A stretch of 64,000 nt of DNA. It comes from Amycolatopsis dendrobii (GTDB lineage Bacteria; Actinomycetota; Actinomycetes; Mycobacteriales; Pseudonocardiaceae). The stretch covers positions 310,001 through 374,000 of the forward strand of contig NZ_JACGZW010000006.1 in NCBI RefSeq assembly GCF_014145675.1. The letters are read 5' to 3'. The notes under the pieces were generated by a model. It had not been told where the DNA came from. It saw only the letters and a list, made by a program, of their open reading frames with translations, and made no database searches. Made by a program: the position numbers and the translations under genes. Below are positions 32,297-41,500 of the stretch, piece after piece; position 1 is the stretch's first letter; each line of letters opens with the position of its first letter.

Positions 32297-33595
32297 TTGC
32301 GAACGCTACCTCTGCTCCGTCTCGCGCGCTGGTGTGCCGGACGCCCCGGCCCGGTCCTGTGCGCGTGGCTGCTGTTCCTGGTCGTGGCGGCGAGCGAGGA
32401 TTTCGCCGCCGCGATCGGCGGCTCCGCGAAGACCGGATTCCCGCCGGCCGGTTCCGTGCTCGCGGTCGGGTGCCTGCTCACCGCGCTGTTGCTGCTGCTG
32501 GTGCTGGGTTCGCTGCGGCTGGCCGCGATCGCGTTCGGATATCTCGCGACCGTCGGGGCCGGCGCGCTCGGAGTGCTGCTGACGGCGGCCGAAGGAGCGG
32601 GCTCGCTCGGCAGCTGGAACCTCGTTCTCCTGCCCGGCATCACGAGCGCGGCCAACCATCTGCTGTTCGCGGTCCGCAGGCAGCAGGAGATGCCGCCGGG
32701 CAAGCACGACGCGTCCGATACCGCGCAGATCGTCGCTTCGACCGCCGGACGGACCGCACTCGTCACCGGACTCGCGATGCTTTCCGCGATGACCGGGCTG
32801 TATCTCACTGGCGAGCCGCAAGTCATGCGGTTGGCGGCCGCCGTGGTCCTCGTAGTGGTGGTGGAAGCCGCCGCGGCGCTGACGTTGCTCCCGGTGCTGC
32901 TGACCCGGATCGCGCTTCCGGTGAAGAGGTCGTTCCAGTGGCACTGGCTGCCCCGGTTCGTCGCCCGCCTGCCCGCGACCTGGCGCTACCGCAACGCAGC
33001 GGGACTCATCGGCGCGCTGGTCTGCACTGCCGCGGCGCTCGGCTACGTCGTCTACCGCTACCTCGAATCGCCGACGCTGCCGCCGTTGCCGTTGGCGCTG
33101 CTGATCGGGCTGACGTCGTTGGCTGTGATCACGGCTTTCCGGCCAGTGGTGGTCGCACTGACGACCGCGGTGCTTTCAGTACTGTCCGCGCTCTTCGCGC
33201 TGACCATGCTCACCTGCATGGCCCCGCCGACTCCGACGTGGCTGCCAGTGGCGCTGGTGGCCGTGCTCGCCGCGCCCACGACTGACATGCATGTCTGCCT
33301 GCTGCACCACTTCCGCGTCGAGGCGCTGACCGGGATGTCGCCGCAGCACGTCCTCGCGGAGGGACTGCGTCGCGGCACCGTGGCGATCTCCAGTGCGAGC
33401 GTGGTGTCGATCGGGATCTTCAGCGCTCTCGGGATCGCCGGGCCCGGCGAGCTGAGCGAGTTCGGCTGGGCGGCCGCCGCGGCGCTGGCGATGGACGTGC
33501 TGGTGATCCGGTTGGTGCTGCTGCCCTTGCTGCTCTCGCTGGCCGGCCCGGTCCGCTGGTGGCGGCGGACCGGGCCGGGGGCTGCGCGTAAGTGA
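32297..33595 (+). CDS. Compact MMPL-family transporter
   Basis: A 432-residue membrane protein starting at TTG 32297 with AAGGAG 7 nt upstream. It resembles the membrane halves of MMPL/RND transporters: a first helix set (LCAWLLFLVVA, LTALLLLLVLGSLRLAAIAFGYLA, ALVTGLAMLSAM, VVLVVVVEAAAALTLLPVLL) and a second (TAAALGYVVYRY, AVITAFRPVVVALTTAVLSVLSALFAL, AMDVLVIRLVLLPLLL). MMPL proteins normally have 700-1000 residues because each half carries a large external domain; here those loops are almost absent. The proton-relay Asp-Tyr motif is TDMH in the second half and AANH in the first, so only one Asp remains. It may export the lipopeptide or a precursor. Confidence 0.75.
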   Translation: MRTLPLLRLARWCAGRPGPVLCAWLLFLVVAASEDFAAAIGGSAKTGFPPAGSVLAVGCLLTALLLLLVLGSLRLAAIAFGYLATVGAGALGVLLTAAEGAGSLGSWNLVLLPGITSAANHLLFAVRRQQEMPPGKHDASDTAQIVASTAGRTALVTGLAMLSAMTGLYLTGEPQVMRLAAAVVLVVVVEAAAALTLLPVLLTRIALPVKRSFQWHWLPRFVARLPATWRYRNAAGLIGALVCTAAALGYVVYRYLESPTLPPLPLALLIGLTSLAVITAFRPVVVALTTAVLSVLSALFALTMLTCMAPPTPTWLPVALVAVLAAPTTDMHVCLLHHFRVEALTGMSPQHVLAEGLRRGTVAISSASVVSIGIFSALGIAGPGELSEFGWAAAAALAMDVLVIRLVLLPLLLSLAGPVRWWRRTGPGAARK

Positions 33596-33604
33596 GCCGG
33601 GAGA

Positions 33605-34561
33605 TCACCCGGTGGTCGGGTGTCCGGTGAGGTCGAGGAAGGCTTCGTCGAGGGTGGGCCTGCGAAGCGCGAAGTCCGCCAGCGCGACGCCGCGTTCGTG
33701 CAACGCGTTCGCCGCCGCGGCGATCCCGCCGCTCTCGTCGAGCAGTTCGAGCGAGATGCTGCACCGGCGTTCGTCGACGACCGGGACGCCTACCGCGACC
33801 GGCGTCAGCGCCGCCACCGCGTCCGCGAGACCTTCGGGGTGGGCGACTGCGACTTCCAGCCGTTCCCGGCCGACCTTGCGCTTGAGTTCGTCCGCGGTTC
33901 CTTCCGCGACGCTCCGGCCCTTGTCGATGACCACGATCCGGTCGGCGAGGTAGTCGGCTTCCTCGAGGTACTGCGTGGTGAGCAGGACCGTCACGCCCTC
34001 GCTGACCAACTCGCGGACCATCGTCCACAAGCCCATCCGGCTCGCCGGGTCGAGGCCCGTGGTCGGTTCGTCCAGGAAGAGCACCGAAGGACGCGCCACG
34101 AGACAGGTCGCGAGGTCCAGGCGGCGACGCATCCCGCCGGAGTACGTCCCGACCGCGCGGTCGGCCGCCTCGGCGAGGTTGAACCGCTCCAGCAGTTCGC
34201 CCGCGCGGGCGCGTGCGCCTCGGCGGCCGAGGTGCAGAAGACGGCCCAGCAGCACCAGGTTCTGGCGGCCGGTCAACAGTTCGTCGACGGCGGCGTACTG
34301 GCCCGCGAGCGCGATGTGCCGCTGGACCTGTTTGCGTTCCCGCACGATGTCGTGTCCGGCGACCAACGCGCGGCCGCCGTCCGGCGGGAGCAAGGTGGCG
34401 AGCATCCGGACGGTGGTGGTTTTGCCCGCGCCGTTCGGGCCGAGCAAGCCCAGCACCGTGCCGGGCGGAACGGCCAGGTCGACGCCGGCGAGCGCTTCGT
34501 GGTCGCCGTAGCGTTTGCGGAGCCCTTCGGCTTCGATCGCGAGTTCTCCGTGCGCTGTCAT
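33605..34561 (-). CDS. DrrA-like ABC transporter ATPase
   Basis: A 318-residue ATPase; ATG 34561 lies one nucleotide after the MbtH stop. Walker A (LLGPNGAGKTTTVRMLATLL), signature YSGGMRRRLDLA, Walker B (VLFLDEPTTGLDP) and H-loop (LLTTQYLEEAD, where Gln replaces the usual His-loop wording TTH) are present, and a C-terminal extension (VEVAVAHPEGLADAV, ALRRPTLDEAFLDLTG) is typical of daunorubicin-resistance DrrA. With the permease two genes upstream it should export a hydrophobic product or protect the host. It is the last gene of the 16-kb leftward operon and ends 9 bp from the opposing MMPL gene. Confidence 0.92.
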   Translation of the reverse strand: MTAHGELAIEAEGLRKRYGDHEALAGVDLAVPPGTVLGLLGPNGAGKTTTVRMLATLLPPDGGRALVAGHDIVRERKQVQRHIALAGQYAAVDELLTGRQNLVLLGRLLHLGRRGARARAGELLERFNLAEAADRAVGTYSGGMRRRLDLATCLVARPSVLFLDEPTTGLDPASRMGLWTMVRELVSEGVTVLLTTQYLEEADYLADRIVVIDKGRSVAEGTADELKRKVGRERLEVAVAHPEGLADAVAALTPVAVGVPVVDERRCSISLELLDESGGIAAAANALHERGVALADFALRRPTLDEAFLDLTGHPTTG

Positions 34562-34562
34562 G

Positions 34563-34766
34563 TCAGCCTGCTTCCCGGATGTTCTCGGGCGACAGATCGG
34601 TCCAGTGGCCCGAAATGTGCGCGAGGGCTTCTTCGCGGCTGCTCTCGCCGAGCGAAACCCGCCAGCCGGACGGGATTTCCGCGAAGGACGGCCAAAGACT
34701 GTACTGCTGGGCGTCGTTGACCAGAACGAGGAAAGCGCCGTTCTGGTCGTCAAACGGGTTTGTCAT
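34563..34766 (-). CDS. MbtH-like NRPS accessory protein
   Basis: A 67-residue MbtH-family protein, seen directly in the sequence between the two ABC genes. It begins MTNPFDDQNGAFLVLVND and carries the family signature AQQYSLWPSFAEIPSGWRVSLG with the conserved Trp residues; WTDLSPENIREAG replaces the usual WTDMRP tail. MbtH proteins bind adenylation domains and are often required for their folding or activity. Its place between the NRPS and ABC genes fits a helper for A1/A2. Confidence 0.95.
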   Translation of the reverse strand: MTNPFDDQNGAFLVLVNDAQQYSLWPSFAEIPSGWRVSLGESSREEALAHISGHWTDLSPENIREAG

Positions 34767-34783
34767 CGCATACTCCGGATCGG

Positions 34784-35593
34784 TTAGGCGAGGCGGTAAC
34801 GGCGGAAGCTCAGCAGGGTCGCCGCGGTGAAGAGCACGACCAGCGTCACCGCGACGACGACGCCGGGATGCTGGGCGGGGAACGAATCGTCCGCGGGCAC
34901 CGGCACGCCCCACAGCTGGCGGCACAGCGTGGTGACGGAGCTGACCGGATTCCATTCGGCGATCGGCCGGACCCACGCCGGCAGCTGGCTGACCGCCATG
35001 AACGCGTTGGACAGGAAGGAAAGCCCGAGCGTCAGCACCGCGCCGACGCCGTCGATGGATTCGGGATTGCCCATGGTCAGCCCGAGCAGCACGCCGACCC
35101 AGATCATCACGTAGAGGAAGAGCGCGAGAACGGCCAATCCGGCGAGCAGCGCGGGGAATCCGGCGTGCACGCGGCCGCCGACCGCCAGCCCGATCCCGGC
35201 GACGATCGCCAGCGCGACGAACCCGACCAGCGCGTCGCCGATGGTGTGGCCGAACAGCACGGCGGGACGGGAGATCGGCAGGGAGCGGAACCGGTCGGTC
35301 AGGCCGCCTTTGAGGTCCATCGCCACCGCGATCGCGGTCGGCGCGACACCGGCGAGGCCCACCTGCATCAGCGCGGCCGGGAAGAGGAACTCCGGGTAGC
35401 TGCCGCCGCCTTCGACGCTCACCGCGCCTTTGAAGACATAGCCGATGGCCAGCATGGTGATCAGCGAGTTCAGCGTGATCGCGAGCAGTCGGCCCGGCAC
35501 CTTGCGCAGGTGGGTCAATCGACGACCCGCCAGTGCGAAGGTCTCGACGAACGCCGCTGCCCGCGGAGAGCTCGGGGTGGTCATTGCGGTCAC
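34784..35593 (-). CDS. DrrB-like ABC-2 type permease
   Basis: A 269-residue ABC-2 membrane subunit. I chose GTG 35593 because GAGGAG lies 6 nt upstream and the codon overlaps the NRPS stop (GTGA); an ATG three codons later is possible. About six membrane segments occur, including ITLNSLITMLAIGYVFKGAV, FLALAIVAG-type helices and VVVAVTLVVLFTAATLLSF. MDLKGGLTDRFRSLPISRPAVLFGHT is the cytoplasmic loop characteristic of DrrB/ABC-2 permeases. It pairs with the ATPase at 33605-34561. Confidence 0.9.
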   Translation of the reverse strand: MTAMTTPSSPRAAAFVETFALAGRRLTHLRKVPGRLLAITLNSLITMLAIGYVFKGAVSVEGGGSYPEFLFPAALMQVGLAGVAPTAIAVAMDLKGGLTDRFRSLPISRPAVLFGHTIGDALVGFVALAIVAGIGLAVGGRVHAGFPALLAGLAVLALFLYVMIWVGVLLGLTMGNPESIDGVGAVLTLGLSFLSNAFMAVSQLPAWVRPIAEWNPVSSVTTLCRQLWGVPVPADDSFPAQHPGVVVAVTLVVLFTAATLLSFRRYRLA

Positions 35594-38500
35594 TGCGACT
35601 CCTCGTTGCTCGCCAGCGTTCCGGCCACCGCGGCACCGATCTCCGCCTGCGGCCGCGGGTCCATCAGATATTCGTGACCGCACTCGATCCGGTGCGCCCG
35701 CACTGGACCGGACACGTGCGGCACCCAGCGGCCTGCTCGCTCCGCCACTTCCGTGTCGGTCAGCCCCTCGGCGGCGACGAACAGTTCGACCGCGCCGGTG
35801 AATCGCGCCGGGCGGTACCGGTGGGCCAGCGCGGCGTTGTTGTCCATCACGGCGAGGACGCGCGTCATGCGTTCCTCTCCGATGTCGGCCAGCCGGCTGT
35901 CGCCCTGGCGCAGCACGGCTATGACGTCGGCTGGCGTCAGCTCGACACCGGCGTCGGTGTCGTGGAAGCCGATGTGCTCCAGGAAGTCGACAAGCAGTTC
36001 GTGCCGGGACGGTGCTGCTTCGGCACCGTCCTGCGGGTAGCTGTCCAAGATGGACAGTGAGCCGACCGTTTCGCCTTCGGACTCCAGGCGTACTGCCAGT
36101 TCGAAGGCCAGCAGACCGCCGTAGGACCAGCCGAGCAGGTGGTACGGGCCGTGCGGCTGGATGCGGCGGAGGTGTTTCAGGTAGTCCTCGGCGACCTGCT
36201 CGACCGAGTCCGGGAACTGTTCGGCGCCGCTGATTCCGGGCGATTGCAGGCCGTAGACGGGACGGTCTGGCAGGTGGGCGGCCAGGCCGAGGTAGGGCAG
36301 GCTCAGGCCGAGTCCGGCGTGCAGGCAGAACAGCGGCGGGTTCGACCCGGTCGGGCGGATCGGCAGCACTGGCGCGAACGGGTCCGGCAGGTCCGCGAGC
36401 TCCGGTTCGGCTCGTTCGGCGAGCGCGGCCAGGCGTTCGACGCTGCCGTGGGTCAGGATGTCGGCGACCGTCAACCGGAGTCCGGCTCGCCGGGCCAGCG
36501 CGACCAGCCGGACGGACTGGAGGCTGTTGCCGCCCAGTTCGAAGAAGCCGGTCTGGACGTCGAGGTCAGCGATGCCGAGGGTTTCGGCGAACGCGGTGCG
36601 CAGCAGTTCGACGGTTTCGCTGGTGTCCTGGCTGGTTTGCGCGGTCGGAGCGGGCAACGCAGAACGGTCCAGCGTGCCGTCCGGGGCGACGGGGATGGTG
36701 TCCAGTTCCGCGAAGGCGGTCGGGATCAGGTAGTCGGGGAGTTCGGCGGCCAGTGCTTCGCGCAGGGCTAGCGGGTCGACGCCGCGTTCCCATTGCGGGA
36801 CGACATAGGCGACCAAGTCGTCCTCGGCGACGACGGCAGCTGCGGCGACCGAGGGCTGGCGGTGCAGGGCCGCTTCGATCTGCCCGAGCGGAATAGCGAA
36901 GCCGCGTACCTGGGCCTCGCGAAGCACTTCGACGGTTCCGTCCAAGCGGATTCGGGCGGGGAGACCCGTGGGTGCGCCAGCCAAGTACAGCTCTCCTCGG
37001 CCACCGCGCGGCACCGGCTGCAGACTCTGATCGAGGACGTCGGCGTGGCTGTGCGCGAACGGGCGTCCGTTGACCAGCGAGAGCCAGCCGGACTCGGCGG
37101 TGCCCTCGCAGTTGAGTGCTCCGTCGAGGAATTCTTCGCCGAAGTTCAGCACCCGGGTGCCCGGACGCAGCGTCAGCATCTTCGCGATGCTCGGGGTCAC
37201 GACCACGACACTCGGGTCCACCGACGAGGCGAGTTCCGCGATCTCGGCGGCGGGCGCGACAGTCACCACCGCGCCGACGTGCAACGCGGCCAGCACGACC
37301 GGCAGCGCGAACTCGGTGTCTGGTGCCAGGACGCGGTCGCTGGCTGTGAGCGGCAACTCGGCCAGCAGGGCGGCGATCGTCGCGGCCAGCGCGTCTCGGC
37401 TGAAGACCGCTTCTCCGCGATAGGCCAGCTCCGTCCCGGACAGCGCCACCTCGAGGTCGGTGTCGGCGAATCCGGACCCGTCCGCGGGGACTGTGTAGCG
37501 AGACGGTCCGCTCGGCGTCCAGGCTGCGCCAATGGCGAGGACGGCGAAGATCGCTGCCCAACGGTCGCGGCCCGGCGGCAGGTCGACGGTCACCGTCTCC
37601 CCTGGACCCGCGCCCTGTGCGTGCAAGGCCCGGGCCAGCCGGTTGGCTTCCTCGCGCAGACCGATGTCGCCCGGCACCAGCAGGCCGTCCGGAACCTCGG
37701 GAGCCGGCCCGGCTGCGGTGGCCCGCTCGCCGGAAGTGCGCAGGTCGATCCGGCTCAGCGGCTGCTCCGGGTCTTCCGCGGCGGCCGTCAGGAGAAGCGT
37801 CAAACGGTCGACGAGCAGTTGTGCGGTTTCCGCGGTGAACGCGTCGGCGTTGTATTCGAGCGTGCCTTCCAGACCGCGCTCGCCCTTGTGCTGGCCCAAC
37901 TGGAAGGTCAGGTCGAACTTGAACTTCTTGTGCGTCGGGGCGAGCATTTCGGGTCGCGCGGTCAGACTGCCGAGGCTGACTTCGGACGGCGGAACGTCGT
38001 AGAAGGACAGCAGCACTCCGAACAACGGCTGCCGCGACATCGACCTTGCCGGCTGTGTCGCCTCCAGCAGCCGTTCGAAGGGCAGCTCCTGGTGGGCGTA
38101 CGCGGCGAGATCGGCGTCGCGGACTCGCCCGACCAGTTCGGCGAAGCGCGGATCGCCGCTGGTGTCGGTGCGCAGGACGAGCGTGTTGACGAAGAAGCCG
38201 ACGAGGTCGTGCACCGCTTCGTCCGGGCGTCCGGCGACCAGGCTGCCGAGCGGGATGTCGGTGCCCGCGCCCAGCCGGGTGAGCAGCGTGGCCAGCGCGG
38301 CCTGGACGACCATGAACAGGCTCGCCCCTTGTTCGTGCGCGAGCCGCGCGAGCGCCCGATGCACGGTGGCGGACAGCTCGAACTCGATGGTTCCGCCGTG
38401 GTAGCCGGCGGAGGCGCGGCGCGGCAGGTCGACCGGCAACGCCAGTTCGCCGGGGATTCCGTCGAGCGCTTCCCGCCAGTGCTTCAGCAGGCGAGCGGAT

Positions 38501-41500
38501 TCGCCGTCCTTGGGGTCGTCCAGCAGGGAGTGCTGCCAGACCGAGTAGTCCGCGTACTGGGCGGGCAGCTCGGTCCACTGTGGACTATTTCCGGACAGCC
38601 GCGCTTCGTAGGCGGTGGCGAGGTCGCGGGCGAGCACGTCGACGGACCAGGCGTCTCCGGCGATGTGGTGCAGGACCAGCAAGAGGACGTGATCGCCGTT
38701 CCGATCGGGACCGAACAGTTTGCTGCGCAACGGGAGGTCGACGGCCAGGTCGAAGCCGCGGGCGACTTCCTCGGCCAGCGCGGCGGCGAGGTCCTTGGGC
38801 ATCGGAGCGGCGCGCAGCGACTCCCCCGCGTCGAGGACCCGCTGGAACGGGACGCCGTCGGTGTCGGGGAAGACCGTGCGCAGGATTTCGTGGCGGGCGG
38901 TCAGATCGTCGACGGCGGCGGCGAGCGCCGAGCGGTCCAGCTCTCCGGAAAGCCGCACGGCGAGGGGGATGGTGTATCCGCCGTGTTCGCCTTCGAGCCG
39001 GTTCAGGAACCACATGCGTTGTTGCGCGTAAGACAACGGCAACGGATCGGGACGGTCCAGTTTGCGGAACGCCGCGCGGGCCTGGCCTGCCGACGCGAGC
39101 CGTCCGGCCAGCGCGGCGACGGTGCGCGCCTCGAACAGGTCCCGCAGCGGAAGTTCGACGTTCAGTTCCGACCGGATCCGGCTGACCAGCGCGGTGGCCA
39201 GGAGGGAATGGCCGCCGAGTTCGAAGAAGTCGTCGTCGATACCGGCTTCGGGCAACCCCAGCACCTCGGCGTACAGCCGGGTCAGCTGTTCCTCGACCGG
39301 GGTGCGTGGGCCCCGTTTCTCTTGACTCGTCAGGTTCTCCGGTGCGGGCAGGGCTTTGCGGTCGACCTTGCCGTGCGCGGTGAGCGGGAGCCGGTCGAGT
39401 GCGACGATCGCGCTGGGCACCAGGTACGCGGGCAGCAGTTCGGCCAGCTGGGCTTGCAGGTCCTCGGGACGGGCGGTTCCCGCGACGTAGCCGACCAGGT
39501 GCCGGTTGGCCGCGTCGGAGCCCTGCACGACGACTACCGCGTCGGTGACGGATTCCTGCGCCAGCAGACCCGCCTCGATTTCGCCGAGTTCGATGCGGTG
39601 ACCGCGGATCTTGACCTGGAAGTCGCGGCGTTCCACGAATTCCAGCGCGCCATCGGCCCGGCAGACCACGCGGTCGCCGGTGCGGTACATCCGGGTGCCT
39701 GGCTCGCCGAACGGGTCCGCGACGAACACGGAGCCCGTCTTGGCCGGATCGCCCACGTAACCGCGTCCGACCACGAGGCCGCCGACGTACAGCTCTCCGG
39801 CAGCACCGGGCGGGACCGGACGCAGCTCGTCGCCCAGCACGTACAGCCGGGTGTTCCGCACCGGGAGACCGATCGGCACGCGCAAGCCCTGCGCATCGTC
39901 CACACTGGACAGGACGGCGTGCGTGACGTCGTCCGAGCACTCGGTCGGGCCGTAGGCGTTCACCATCGGGATGTCCGGGAAGTACCCGAACCAGCGCACG
40001 CACAGGTCCGGCGGCAATGCTTCGCCGGTCACGACCAGCCACCGCAAACCAGTCAGGCCCGGTGGGCCGCCCGCGTCCCAGAAGTCCAATGCCGCCCGCA
40101 GCAACGACGGCACGACTTCCAGCACCGACATGCCCAAGCCGAACAACGCGTCCGGATCCGCCGCCGTCTCGCGGCTGACTGCTCGGACTTGAGCGCCGAC
40201 CATCAGCGGGGCGAGCATCTGCCACACCGACACGTCGAACGTCAGCGGCGCGTTCTGCACCAGCACATCCGACGGCTTCAACGCCAGGTCTTCCACTTTG
40301 GCCAGCAAGTGGTTGACCATCCCGCGGCGAGACACCATCGCGCCCTTGGGACGGCCGGTGGAGCCGGAGGTGAAGATCAGGTACGCGACGTCGTCGTCAG
40401 CACCGACCACCGGCGCTAGATCAACGTCTGAGACGCTGTCCAACTCGACGATGTCCGCCGGCAGGCTCGCCGCGATCTCCCGGAACTCCGGGGCCGCGAT
40501 CACGCACGCCGCGCCGCTGTCCTCCACCAAGCCTTTCAGGCGGGCGAGCGGCGCCGTCGGGTCCAGCGGCACATAAGCACCGCCTGCGCCCAGGACGCCG
40601 AGAACCGCGGAGACGAAGCCGATCCCGGGACCGGCGAGCACGCCCGCTACCCGTCCCCGAGGCAACCGCCGAGAGAGAGCCGAAGCCAAACCGACCAGTT
40701 CCGCGTAGGTCACCGAACCGGAGTCGTCGACCACGGCGACCGCGTCCGGGGCCTGCGCGCGCACTCGCTCGACCACGCCCGCACCGACCGGGCCGGTCGC
40801 GCCGAGCAGGAAGGTCTGCGCCGGTTCGGCCACCACGTCGATCCGGCCCAGCAGACGGTCCGGGTCGCCGAGCACCGTGTCGAGCAGCGACCGGAATTGC
40901 TGCGCCAGTTCGCGGACGCGGTCGTCTCCGAATGCTTCGCGGAGGTAGTCGAAGCGGAAGACGAGGGCGGCATGCGGTTCCACCACGAGGCTGAGCGGGT
41001 AGTGCCGTGAGTCGAGCGTGACCGCATCGACTACGCGGACGTCCTCGCCGAGTTTCACCACTGGGCCGCCGTCGCCGGCGGGGACGTTCTCGAACACCAC
41101 TGCGGTGTCGAAGAGTTCGCCGCTGTCGGGGATGGCTCCGCTCAATTGCGCTTGGCCGATGTGCTGGTAGGACACCATCGATGCTTGCTGACGGCCCAGT
41201 TCGGCGAGCAGTTCGCGGACCGGACGGGCCGGGTCGAGGCGGGCCCGGACCGGCACGGTGTTCACGAACATGCCGACCATCGTTTCGACACCCGGCAGTT
41301 CCGCGGGACGTCCGGAGGCCACGGCGCCGAAGACCACGTCCTGCTGCCCGGCCAAGCGGCCGACCAGGATCGCCCAGCAGGCTTGCACGATCGTGCTGAC
41401 GGTCACCTCGTGTTCCCGTGCCCAGGCGTAAAGGTGCGCAGTGTCGCTTTCGGACAGCGCTGACTCGACAGTCGCGGGCAGGCTCGCGGCGGCGGGCAGG

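Noticed and set aside
36793..40419. A plus-strand frame of 1208 codons inside the NRPS
   Set aside because: Antisense shadow of the synthetase; no motif and no ribosome-binding site.
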